NCBI GenBank assembly: GCA_964392615.1
Contig: CAYMRB010000201.1
Location: 1 to 17,382, forward strand
Source: CAYMRB01 sp964392615
GTDB taxonomy: Bacteria > Planctomycetota > UBA8108
DNA length: 17,382 bases
Reading direction: 5' to 3'
Numbering within the stretch: position 1 is the stretch's first letter; each line of letters opens with the position of its first letter. The translations under genes and the position numbers were made by a program. Below the pieces are notes generated by a model that was not told the DNA's origin, made no database searches, and worked only from the letters and a program-made list of their open reading frames with translations. Shown here one piece after another: positions 8,313-15,454 of this stretch.

Positions 8313-8330
8313 CAGGGCGGACGCGCCCTG
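8313..8330. promoter_or_regulatory. Perfect inverted repeat in the gltB-lysR intergenic region
   Basis: CAGGGCG at 8313-8319 and CGCCCTG at 8324-8330 form a perfect 7-bp inverted repeat around GACG. It lies 78 bp upstream of gltB. If transcription starts further upstream it falls in the leader and would form a stable hairpin; otherwise it may be a protein-binding site. A second, spacerless palindrome CGGGCGCCCG lies at 8286-8295. In DNA this rich in GC, short inverted repeats also arise by chance. Confidence 0.4.
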
Positions 8331-8388
8331 AAGTACTTTCGAGGACGCGAGTTCCCGCCGCGAGTCCGTCGAAGGTGAACCACCCAGA

Positions 8389-8402
8389 GTGCCAGACGGC
8401 AC
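8389..8402. promoter_or_regulatory. Candidate LysR-type operator (inverted repeat GTGCC-N4-GGCAC)
   Basis: GTGCCAGACGGCAC is a perfect 5-bp inverted repeat with a 4-bp spacer, placed between the two divergent genes. LysR-type regulators usually bind imperfect dyads with a T-N11-A core. Here the T and A are 10 apart (8390 and 8401), so the match is near but not exact. It lies between opposed promoter-like sequences: TTGACT on the minus strand (8414-8409) and TTGTCT...CTAATA on the plus strand. A regulator bound here could affect both genes. Position is the main support. Confidence 0.35.
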
Positions 8403-8408
8403 GGGATT

Positions 8409-8414
8409 AGTCAA
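8409..8414 (-). promoter_or_regulatory. Candidate -35 element of the gltBD promoter
   Basis: On the minus strand TTGACT (read from 8414 to 8409) matches a sigma-70 -35 box in five of six positions. Seventeen bases further lies only a poor -10 candidate, CACTCT (8391-8386), as expected for a promoter that needs an activator. Transcription from here would give gltB a leader of roughly 140 nt containing the inverted repeat at 8313-8330. This is speculative. Confidence 0.25.
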
Positions 8415-8422
8415 TTTCATTT

Positions 8423-8452
8423 TTGTCTGGCGCTTCATAAGTCGGCCTAATA
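8423..8452 (+). promoter_or_regulatory. Candidate promoter of the lysR gene
   Basis: TTGTCT at 8423-8428 and CTAATA at 8447-8452 are 18 bp apart and resemble sigma-70-type -35 and -10 boxes. They sit in the only AT-richer patch (8405-8456) of this intergenic region. Transcription would start near 8458, leaving almost no leader before the ATG at 8464, so translation might be leaderless or use the weak GAGTGG at 8453-8458. The boxes are degenerate and planctomycete promoter consensus is poorly known to me. Confidence 0.3.
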
Positions 8453-8463
8453 GAGTGGTCGCA

Positions 8464-9399
8464 ATGACCGACTCCACCAAGCGCCGTGGACGCCACAACA
8501 TCCAGCTTCAGAGCCTAGCCGTTTTCTGTGAGGTCCTGCGTCTCGAGAGCTTCTCCCGAGGGGCGGTTGCGTGTGGCGTGACCCAGTCGGCCGCTAGTCA
8601 AATGGTCGCGCACCTCGAGAAGGAGGTCGGCTGTCCGCTGATCGACCGGCGACGGCGCCCGCTGCGGCCGACTCCGGAGGGGAAGATCTTCTACCAGGGC
8701 TGCAAGGAGCTGCTCCACGGGTATCGCACCGTGCTCGGTCGCATCCGGCGGCGCTGCAAGAAGCTCGGGGGGCGTGTCCGGATCGTGTCGGTCTACAGCA
8801 TCGGCCTGCACACGCTGAGCGCGCTGCTGGGCGAGTTCCGCGAGCGCTTCCCGGACGCCGAAGTCCGCCTCGAATACTGCCACCCGGAGAAGGTGTACGG
8901 CGCGGTGCTCGAGGACGAGGCGGATCTCGGCGTGATCTCGTACCCGCGGCACGATCGGGGGCTCGAGGTGGTCGATTGGATCAAGGAGGAGATGGTCCTC
9001 GCCTGCCCGCCCGGGCATCCGCTGGCGGAGCACGAGAGCCTGGCGCTGGAGGCCCTGGCGGGGGCCAGTTTCATCTCGTTCGACCCGGGGCTGACGATCC
9101 GTCGCGAGATCGATCGACGCCTGCGCCAGCTGCACGTGCGCATCGACATTCTCGGCGAGTTCGACAACATCGAGACGATCAAGAAGGCCCTGATCGTGTC
9201 GAACGCCGTCAGCATCCTGCCGCGTCCGTCCATCGAGAGCGAGCTCGCCCGCGGCGCCCTGGCTGCGGTGTCCCTGAGCGGCGCGGATCTGCGCCGGCCG
9301 GTCGGGGTCATCCACCGGAAGGGGCGGGCGCTGACCCCGGCGGCGGCGGAGTTCGTCGCATCGATGCTCGACGCGCGCGAGCGGTTGGGAGGTGGCTGA
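8464..9399 (+). CDS. LysR-family transcriptional regulator, probable regulator of gltBD
   Basis: This 311-residue protein has the normal LysR length and layout. A winged helix-turn-helix lies at about residues 14-73 (LQSLAVFCEVLRLESFSRGA, recognition helix GVTQSAASQMVAHLEKEVG at 38-56). A periplasmic-binding-protein-like effector domain follows, from about 95 to 300. I chose the ATG at 8464. An upstream in-frame GTG at 8389 would add 25 residues unlike LysR N-termini and would cover the likely promoter. The gene is divergent from gltB, which is the arrangement of gltC and gltAB in Bacillus subtilis. This suggests it controls glutamate synthase and its own gene in response to nitrogen or carbon status. 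The effector is unknown. The helix-turn-helix assignment is certain; the target is inferred from position. Confidence 0.93.
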   Translation: MTDSTKRRGRHNIQLQSLAVFCEVLRLESFSRGAVACGVTQSAASQMVAHLEKEVGCPLIDRRRRPLRPTPEGKIFYQGCKELLHGYRTVLGRIRRRCKKLGGRVRIVSVYSIGLHTLSALLGEFRERFPDAEVRLEYCHPEKVYGAVLEDEADLGVISYPRHDRGLEVVDWIKEEMVLACPPGHPLAEHESLALEALAGASFISFDPGLTIRREIDRRLRQLHVRIDILGEFDNIETIKKALIVSNAVSILPRPSIESELARGALAAVSLSGADLRRPVGVIHRKGRALTPAAAEFVASMLDARERLGGG

Positions 9400-9430
9400 T
9401 CCCGCCGTGCCGGGTGAAACTTCCCGCCGG

Positions 9431-9448
9431 TCCGAGGCAATTCTCGGA
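9431..9448 (+). terminator. Hairpin downstream of lysR
   Basis: TCCGAG at 9431-9436 and CTCGGA at 9443-9448 form a perfect 6-bp stem with the loop GCAATT, 31 bp after the lysR stop. No T tract follows, so it would be at best a non-canonical terminator. It may also be chance. Confidence 0.25.
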
Positions 9449-9530
9449 GGGTGGCCGCCGTAACAGCCCTTGTTCAACGGACTGCCAAGCCGGCGTGACC
9501 GCTGCCCTCTTTTCTTCTCACCCTGGGTTT

Positions 9531-9540
9531 CCGAATTCGG
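9531..9540. promoter_or_regulatory. Perfect 10-bp palindrome CCGAATTCGG before the ThuA-like gene
   Basis: CCGAATTCGG is fully self-complementary and ends two bases before the GGGAGG ribosome-binding site at 9543-9548. This position would suit a repressor or other dimeric DNA-binding protein. No second copy is seen nearby, so the site has positional support only. Confidence 0.25.
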
Positions 9541-9553
9541 ACGGGAGGTTCTC

Positions 9554-10438
9554 GTGGCTGCGAAGCGCGTCGTCTTCACGTTGTTCTCGATCGTTGTCGT
9601 CGCGTCGGTTGCTTGCGGGACGTTCGCGATGCTCTGGCCCGCCGCGCCGCTCTGCGCCGACGAGAGCCAGCCCGCCAGCGTCGCGGCCGCTGACGATCCC
9701 GCTCCGATTCGAGCGCTGTTGATCACCGGGGGCTGCTGCCATGACTACAAGGGGCAGGAGAAGATCGTCACGGAGGGCATCAGCAAGCGGGCGCGAGTCG
9801 TGTGGAAGGTGGTGCGCGGCACCAACAAGCGCGGCGAGATGCTCGAGATCTACAAGAAGAAGGGCTGGTCGAAGGGCTTCGACGTCGTCGTCCACAACGA
9901 GTGCTACGGTGGCGTCACCGACGACGAATTCGTCGAGAACATCGCCCGGGCGCATGCCGGAGGCGTCCCCGCGGTGATGATCCACTGCTCGCTTCACAGC
10001 TATCGCAACGCGAAGACACCCGAGTGGCGCAAGTGTCTCGGCATGACGTCGCGCAGCCATGAGAAGCACCGACCGTTCACCGTCAAGCTCGTCGCGAAGA
10101 ATAAGAAGCACCCGGTGCTGCAGGGCTTCCACGACGGCTGGATCCCGCCGAACGGCGAGCTCTACAAGACGATCAAGATGGAGAAGACCGCGACACCGCT
10201 CGCGACGGCCTTCGGGAAGGACACGGGCAAGGACCACGTCTGCATCTGGGTCAACCAGTACGGCAAGGGGCGCGTGTTCGCGACGACGATCGGCCACCAC
10301 AACGTGACCGTCAAGGAGCCGATGTACCTCGACCTCATCACGCGCGGCCTGCTCTGGGCGTGCAAGAAGCTCGAGCCGGATGGGCGGCCGGTGGACGGGT
10401 ACGAGGTGGAGCCGGAGGAGCCGCCCGGGGGCGAGTAG
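9554..10438 (+). CDS. Exported ThuA-like domain protein
   Basis: This 294-residue protein has an N-terminal signal sequence or membrane anchor (KR at 4-5, hydrophobic 6-31, possible cleavage after PLCA near 35). One ThuA-like domain follows, at about residues 52-272. The domain has the class I glutamine-amidotransferase-like fold. Typical features are ALLITGGCCHDYKGQ (54-68), VVVHNECYGG (111-120), VMIHCSLHSYR (141-151), an ELYKT segment (202-206) and YGKGRVFATTIGHHN (236-250). ThuA-like proteins are very frequent in planctomycetes and are linked with extracytoplasmic sugar metabolism, but their reaction is not firmly established. I chose GTG at 9554 because GGGAGG lies 5 bp upstream and it starts a proper signal sequence; an in-frame TTG at 9470 has neither. 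The C-terminal tail is acidic and proline-rich (EVEPEEPP). The Tricorn-type protease gene starts 127 bp downstream on the same strand. Confidence 0.88.
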   Translation: MAAKRVVFTLFSIVVVASVACGTFAMLWPAAPLCADESQPASVAAADDPAPIRALLITGGCCHDYKGQEKIVTEGISKRARVVWKVVRGTNKRGEMLEIYKKKGWSKGFDVVVHNECYGGVTDDEFVENIARAHAGGVPAVMIHCSLHSYRNAKTPEWRKCLGMTSRSHEKHRPFTVKLVAKNKKHPVLQGFHDGWIPPNGELYKTIKMEKTATPLATAFGKDTGKDHVCIWVNQYGKGRVFATTIGHHNVTVKEPMYLDLITRGLLWACKKLEPDGRPVDGYEVEPEEPPGGE

Positions 10439-10477
10439 CGCGGGGCTCACGAGTTTTCGCAAAGGACTCCGCAACGA

Positions 10478-10561
10478 ACCGGACGACGTCTCGAAGAGGT
10501 CCGGACGACGACTGCCTCGTTCGTCCGGTAATCTCTCAAGAACAGGCCCCTCGTTGTCCGG
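10478..10561. repeat. Cluster of direct and inverted CCGGACGA repeats before the Tricorn gene
   Basis: CCGGACGACG occurs twice (10479-10488 and 10501-10510, 22 bp apart). An inverted copy TCGTCCGGT lies at 10521-10529. The inverted copy can pair with the second repeat (8-bp perfect stem, 12-nt loop) or with the first (9-bp stem with flanking A-T), giving two mutually exclusive hairpins. A further GTCCGG is at 10556-10561, five bases before the ATG, and GTCCGGAC at 10499-10506 is itself palindromic. The 22-bp spacing, about two helical turns, would suit dimer binding on one face of DNA. A regulatory role is inference. Confidence 0.6.
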
Positions 10562-10565
10562 AGTC

Positions 10566-13500
10566 ATGCCGCGCACCTATTCGTCTTCCAGCGTCCTCGT
10601 TACCGCCTGGCTCCTCGTCGCGTCGTTCACGTCCGCGCCTTCCGCCGACGGAGTGCGCGGCTACTACCGCCAGCCCGCCCTCCACGACGACACGATCGTC
10701 TTCCTCGCCGAAGGCGATCTGTGGTCCGTGCCGACGGAGGGGGGCGTCGCACGTCGTCTGACGACCCACCCTGGCGAAGAGACCCACCCGGCGATCAGCC
10801 CCGACGGCGTGACGGTCGCGTTCAGCGGCCAGTACGAGGGCACGACCGAGGTCTACACGATGCCGCTCGCCGGCGGGGTGCCGATGCGCCACACCTGCGA
10901 GGCGGAGGCGTCGCGCGTCGTTGGCTGGAAGCCGTGCGGGAAGCTCGTCTACACGACGACGCACTACTCGACGCTTCCGGACCTGCAACTCGTCGCGATC
11001 GACACGCGAACGCACGTTCACGAACGGCTGCCGCTGAGCCAGGCGAGTGACGGCTGCTTCGATGCGGCCGGCGAGACGCTGTTCTTCACGCGACCGGCGT
11101 TTCACCGCAACCACACGAAGCGCTATCGCGGCGGGCGGGCGCGCAATATCTGGAAGTTCCGGTTCGGCGCGGACGAGGCCGTGTCGCTGACGACATCCTG
11201 GGTCGGCGAGAGCCACTCCCCGATGGCGTGGTACGGCCGCGTGTACTTCGTCTGCGATCGCGACGGCACGATGAACATCTGGTCGATGGACGAGGACGGC
11301 GGCGATTGGCGTCAGCACACCTGGCACAGCGGCTGGGACGTGTACTCGCCGTCGCTGTCGCGAGAGCGCGTCGCGTACCAGGTCGGCGCGGATCTGCGGC
11401 TGCTCGACTTGCGGTCCGGCATCGATCGCGAGGTGCCGATCACGCTGGCCTCCGACTTCGACCAATGGCGCGAGAAGTGGATCGCCGATCCGACCGCATA
11501 CGTCACGTCGGTGGGCATCCATCCGCAGGGCAAGTCGATCGTGCTGACTTCGCGGGGCCGCGTGTTCGTCGCGCCGGTCGGAGCGGGGCGACGGGTCCGC
11601 GCATCGCCGCGCGGCGGCGTGAGGTATCGCGATGCCGTATTCCTGCCGGATGGCGAGCGCCTGCTCGCGCTGTCGGATCGGAGCGGCGAGCTCGAGTTCG
11701 TGCAGCTCCCGGCGAACGGCGTCGGTGATCCGCAGCCGCTGACGAACGACGGAAAGATCGTGCGCTTCACCGGCCATCCGTCGCCGGACGGCGCGTGGAT
11801 CGCCTACGTCGATCGCAATCGCGATCTGTGGGTGCTCGAGGCTGCGACGGGGCGGTCTCGGCGCGTGACGACCGAGCGCGAAGGCGTGGAGTCGCCGCGC
11901 TGGTCGCCGGACGGCCGCTGGCTCGCGTACGTCGAAACGGCCGCGAACGACTACGCGCGGATCGTCGTGTGGTCGCGCGAGAGCGGCGTGGCGACGGCAG
12001 TGACCAGCGACCGCGTCAACAGCTTCTCGCCGAGCTGGACGGCGGACGGCGCGTGGCTGTACTTCCTGTCGGATCGTCACCTCGTCTCGAGCGTGCGGAG
12101 TCCGTGGGGGCTGCGTCAGCCCGAGCCGTACTTCGAGGGTGCGGTGAAGGTGTACCACGTCGCGCTGCGCGGCGGGTTGCGGTCGCCGTTCGCGCCGCCG
12201 ACCGAGCTGCTGAAGCCTCCGAGCGCGTCGCAGAGCGAGTCGAACGAAGACGCTGCGACGAACGACGGAGTTCGTACGCCGAAGCCCCTCGACCTCGCCG
12301 GCGCCCGCGGGCGCGTGCGTGCGGTGCCGGTGCGGCCGGGCAACTACGACGACCTCGTGGTCGGTGCGGGCGCGCTCTACCTCACGTCGCGCGACTCGGG
12401 GCGCGACGGACGGACGCATCTCGTCGCGTTGAAGACCGAGCCGCGCGCCAAGCTCGCATCGGTCGCGCGCGAGATCTCGTCGTTCGAGCTGGCAGCGGAC
12501 CGCAAGAAGCTGCTCGTTCGCAAGGGCAGCGGCTACTGGGTCGTCGACGCGAAGGCTGGGGCTGCCAAGCTCGCCGATGCCAGTCGCGTGGATCTGTCGG
12601 GCTGGTCGTTCTCGATCGACGTGCGCGAGGATCTACGCCAGCTCTTCGTCGACGCGTGGCGGCTCGAGCGCGACTACTTCTGGGACCCGGGCATGCACGG
12701 TGTCGACTGGGTCGCGATGCGCGACAAGTACCTGCCGCTCGTCGAGCGGGTGACGACGCGCGCCGAGCTCGGTCACCTCATCAGCCAGCTGATGGGCGAG
12801 CTGTCGGCGCTTCACATGACCAGCTCCGGCGGCGATCGGCGGCGCGGTTCCGACCGCGTGCGCCGCGCCAGCCTCGGGGCGCGACTGCGGCGCGATTTGC
12901 AGGCGGGCGGCTACGTCGTCGAGAGGATCTACCGATCGGATCCCGACTACCCCGACGAGCTCTCGCCGCTCGTGCGCGCCGACATCGGCATCGCGGACGG
13001 CGACGTGATCTTGGACGTCAACGGCACTCCGACCCTGTCGGTGCCGCACATCGGATCGCTGCTGCGCAACCAGGGCGGCCGCCAGGTGCTGCTGCGGTTT
13101 CGGTCGGTGCAGAGCGGCGAGGAACGCAACGGCATCGTCATTCCCACGACTGACGAGGACGATCTGCGCTACCGCGACTGGAGGTACACCCGGCGTCTGC
13201 GCGTCGAGAAGCGGAGCGGCGGCAAGCTCGGCTACGTCCACTTGCGTGCGATGGGCGGCAGCAATCTGACCGAGTGGTATCGCGAGTACTACCCCGTCTA
13301 CCGCCGTCAGGGGCTGATCGTCGACGTTCGGCACAACCGCGGCGGCAACATCGACAGCATCATCCTCGAGAAGCTGCTGCGTCGACCGTGGTTCTGGTGG
13401 AAGCCGCGACAAGGGCGACCGTATCCGAACATGCAATACGCGTTCGGTGGTCACATGGTCGTCGTCTGTGACGAGCGCACCGCGTCGGACGGCGAGGCCT

Positions 13501-13862
13501 TCGTCGAGGGCTTCCGCCGTCTCGGCTTCGGCAAGGTCATCGGCGTGCGGACCTGGGGCGGCGAGATCTGGCTGAGCTTCCAGAACCGGCTCTCCGACGG
13601 CGGCATCGCATCGGCCCCGCAGTACGGCGTCTATGGCCCCGAGCGCGAGTGGCTGATCGAAGGCCACGGCGTCGATCCGGACATCGTCGTCGACAACCCG
13701 CCGCACGCGACATTCCTCGGCGCCGACGCGCAGCTAGATGCGGCGATCGACCACCTGCTCGAACGCATCGCGGCCGAGCCGGTCGGGGTGCCGGAGCCGC
13801 CGCCGTACCCGGACAAGTCGTTCCGCTACCCGAAGCGTCGCACGGGCAAGGCGAGGATCTGA
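10566..13862 (+). CDS. Exported Tricorn-type protease (S41 family) with altered auxiliary Ser position
   Basis: This 1098-residue protein has the domain order of archaeal Tricorn. N-terminal WD40-like beta-propellers span about 30-610, with repeats such as AISPDGVTVAFSG and RWSPDGRWLAYVE. A helical domain follows (about 680-760), then a PDZ domain (about 768-855) and an S41 serine-protease domain (about 880-1060). Aligned by motif to Thermoplasma Tricorn (S745, H746, S965, D966, E1023), it keeps His750, the nucleophile Ser974 with Asp975 (TASDGEAF), and Glu1032 (IEGHGVDPDI). The first position is Leu749 (ELSALH). Archaeal Tricorn degrades oligopeptides in the cytoplasm. Here residues 1-27 are a signal peptide (hydrophobic 10-21, ending PSA), so it should act outside the cytoplasm. 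The ATG at 10566 was chosen because it begins the signal peptide. The frame stays open upstream to 10380 within thuA, but that extension looks non-coding. The ribosome-binding site is poor (GGAG only 2 bp upstream). Confidence 0.93.
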   Translation: MPRTYSSSSVLVTAWLLVASFTSAPSADGVRGYYRQPALHDDTIVFLAEGDLWSVPTEGGVARRLTTHPGEETHPAISPDGVTVAFSGQYEGTTEVYTMPLAGGVPMRHTCEAEASRVVGWKPCGKLVYTTTHYSTLPDLQLVAIDTRTHVHERLPLSQASDGCFDAAGETLFFTRPAFHRNHTKRYRGGRARNIWKFRFGADEAVSLTTSWVGESHSPMAWYGRVYFVCDRDGTMNIWSMDEDGGDWRQHTWHSGWDVYSPSLSRERVAYQVGADLRLLDLRSGIDREVPITLASDFDQWREKWIADPTAYVTSVGIHPQGKSIVLTSRGRVFVAPVGAGRRVRASPRGGVRYRDAVFLPDGERLLALSDRSGELEFVQLPANGVGDPQPLTNDGKIVRFTGHPSPDGAWIAYVDRNRDLWVLEAATGRSRRVTTEREGVESPRWSPDGRWLAYVETAANDYARIVVWSRESGVATAVTSDRVNSFSPSWTADGAWLYFLSDRHLVSSVRSPWGLRQPEPYFEGAVKVYHVALRGGLRSPFAPPTELLKPPSASQSESNEDAATNDGVRTPKPLDLAGARGRVRAVPVRPGNYDDLVVGAGALYLTSRDSGRDGRTHLVALKTEPRAKLASVAREISSFELAADRKKLLVRKGSGYWVVDAKAGAAKLADASRVDLSGWSFSIDVREDLRQLFVDAWRLERDYFWDPGMHGVDWVAMRDKYLPLVERVTTRAELGHLISQLMGELSALHMTSSGGDRRRGSDRVRRASLGARLRRDLQAGGYVVERIYRSDPDYPDELSPLVRADIGIADGDVILDVNGTPTLSVPHIGSLLRNQGGRQVLLRFRSVQSGEERNGIVIPTTDEDDLRYRDWRYTRRLRVEKRSGGKLGYVHLRAMGGSNLTEWYREYYPVYRRQGLIVDVRHNRGGNIDSIILEKLLRRPWFWWKPRQGRPYPNMQYAFGGHMVVVCDERTASDGEAFVEGFRRLGFGKVIGVRTWGGEIWLSFQNRLSDGGIASAPQYGVYGPEREWLIEGHGVDPDIVVDNPPHATFLGADAQLDAAIDHLLERIAAEPVGVPEPPPYPDKSFRYPKRRTGKARI

Positions 13863-13864
13863 CG

Positions 13865-13885
13865 GGCGCTTCGAGAGCGAGCGCC
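13865..13885. terminator. Possible bidirectional hairpin between the Tricorn and DUF1501 genes
   Basis: GGCGCT at 13865-13870 and AGCGCC at 13880-13885 form a perfect 6-bp stem with a 9-nt loop. It lies inside the 27-bp gap between two convergent stop codons. There is no T tract. Its location makes a shared termination signal plausible. Confidence 0.35.
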
Positions 13886-13889
13886 GACG

Positions 13890-15416
13890 CTACGCGAGGA
13901 TGTCCTCGAGCACGTGTCCGTGGATGTCCGTCAGCCGGAAGTCGCGGCCCTGGTAGCGGTAGGTCAGCCGCCGGTGGTCGATGCCGAGCAGGTGGAGAAT
14001 GGTCGCGTTGAGGTCGTGGATGTGCATCGTCCCCGGCGTCCAGTGCTCCTTGTCCGGCTGGGGCGCGAGAGTGTAGCCGTCGGCGTCGGTGATGTTGTAG
14101 GCGTAGTCGTCGGTCCGGCCGTACGTGATTCCCGGCTTGACGCCGCCGCCCGCCATCCACGTGGTGAAGCAGCGCGGGTGGTGGTCGCGGCCGTAGTTCT
14201 CCCGCGTCAGCTTGCCCTGGCAGTACACGGTGCGGCCGAACTCGCCGCCCCAGACGATCAGTGTCTCGTCGAGCATGCCGCGCTGCTCGAGGTCCTTGAT
14301 GAGCCCGGCCGTGCCCTGGTCGATATCACGGCACTGCGACTCGTGCTCACCCGCGAGGTTGCCGTGCGCATCCCAGCCGCGGTGGAAGATCTGGATGTTC
14401 CGCACGCCGCGTTCGGCGAGTCGTCGGGCGTTCAGGCAGCACGCGGCGAACGTGCCCGGTGTGCGGGCGCTCTTGCCGTAGAGCTCGAACGTCGACTCGC
14501 TCTCGGTCGAGAGGTCGAGGAGCTCCGGCACCGACATCTGCATGCGGTACGCCATCTCGTGCTGTCGGATGCGCGAGAGCACCTCCGGATCACCGAACTG
14601 CCGGTGTTGTTCTTGATTGATCGCCGCCAGCGCGTCGAGCTGCGCGCGTCGATCCTGGCGCGAGACGCCTGCGGGGTTGCTCAGGTAGAGCACCGGATCG
14701 CCTTGCGACCGCAGCAGGATGCCCTGGTGGTCCGACGGCATGAAGCCGGTGCCCCAGAGTCGGTTGAACAGGCTCTGCTCGGGATAGCGCGACCGCGCGT
14801 GCATCACGACGTACGTCGGCAGGTTCTCGTTGAGGCTGCCGAGGCCGTAGCTCAGCCACGCGCCGAGGCTCGGGCGTCCGGGGATCTGGCTCCCCGTCTG
14901 GATGTACGTGATCGCGGGGTCGTGGTTGATCGCCTCGGTGAACGTGCTGTACACGACGCACAGCTTGTCCGCGACCGTCGCCGTGTGCGGCAAGAGCGAG
15001 CTGACCCAGACGCCGCCGTCGTTGTTCGCGCGTTTGGTGAACTCGTACTTGCTCGGCGCGATCGGCAGGCCGCTGCGCTGGTTCGCGGTCATGCCGGTGA
15101 TGCGCTGGCCGTCGCGCACGTGTGCGGGGAGCTGCTTGCCGAACAGGTCCTTGAGCTTGGGCTTGTGGTCCCACAGGTCGTGGTGGCTCGGTCCGCCGCT
15201 CATGAACAAGTAGATGACGCGTCGCGCCTTCGGCGCATGGTGGAGACCGAGGTTCCCCGGCCCGTCGGAAGACGCCGCGGGCAGATCGTTCGGCAGCAGA
15301 CCGGCCAGCGCGGCGGTCCCGAGGCCCAACGCAGCGCGGCCGAAGAGCTGGCGCCTCGTCAACGAGAGCTCGGTCTCGCGAAGCGGATGCGCGTCGACGG
15401 AGGATTGGAGGTTCAT
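13890..15416 (-). CDS. Tat-exported DUF1501 family protein
   Basis: This 508-residue member of the DUF1501 family belongs to the alkaline-phosphatase/sulfatase-like superfamily and is strongly expanded in planctomycetes. The N-terminus has a twin-arginine signal (TRRQLF at 20-25, then a hydrophobic stretch to about 42), so it is probably exported folded. Family motifs include FMSGGPSHHDLWDHKP (71-86), SLLPHTA, a GIRNIQ-like segment (GVRNIQIFHRGWDAHGNL) and WGGEFGRT (389-396). Its reaction is not known to me; a hydrolytic role is suggested only by the fold. The ATG at 15416 places the Tat signal near the N-terminus. The frame is open to 15512, but that extension overlaps the upstream gene and looks non-coding. 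It follows the DUF1553 gene by 38 bp, the usual planctomycete pairing, and the two products are presumed to work together at the cell surface or in the periplasm. Confidence 0.95.
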   Translation of the reverse strand: MNLQSSVDAHPLRETELSLTRRQLFGRAALGLGTAALAGLLPNDLPAASSDGPGNLGLHHAPKARRVIYLFMSGGPSHHDLWDHKPKLKDLFGKQLPAHVRDGQRITGMTANQRSGLPIAPSKYEFTKRANNDGGVWVSSLLPHTATVADKLCVVYSTFTEAINHDPAITYIQTGSQIPGRPSLGAWLSYGLGSLNENLPTYVVMHARSRYPEQSLFNRLWGTGFMPSDHQGILLRSQGDPVLYLSNPAGVSRQDRRAQLDALAAINQEQHRQFGDPEVLSRIRQHEMAYRMQMSVPELLDLSTESESTFELYGKSARTPGTFAACCLNARRLAERGVRNIQIFHRGWDAHGNLAGEHESQCRDIDQGTAGLIKDLEQRGMLDETLIVWGGEFGRTVYCQGKLTRENYGRDHHPRCFTTWMAGGGVKPGITYGRTDDYAYNITDADGYTLAPQPDKEHWTPGTMHIHDLNATILHLLGIDHRRLTYRYQGRDFRLTDIHGHVLEDILA

Positions 15417-15454
15417 CGATCGATTCCGGAAGTGCGCGGACACGAATACTCGTC

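Noticed and set aside
8389..8463. GTG at 8389 considered as the lysR start
   Set aside because: The extra 25 residues do not resemble LysR N-termini and would cover the likely promoter and operator. The ATG at 8464 gives the normal family length.
10380..10565. Upstream extension of the Tricorn frame overlapping the end of the ThuA-like gene
   Set aside because: The extension is Arg/Ser-rich and would bury the signal peptide, whereas starting at 10566 gives a well-formed signal peptide.
10536..12419. 627-residue minus-strand frame opposite the Tricorn gene
   Set aside because: The sense strand encodes clear beta-propeller repeats. The antisense translation is Arg/Ala/Val low-complexity material.
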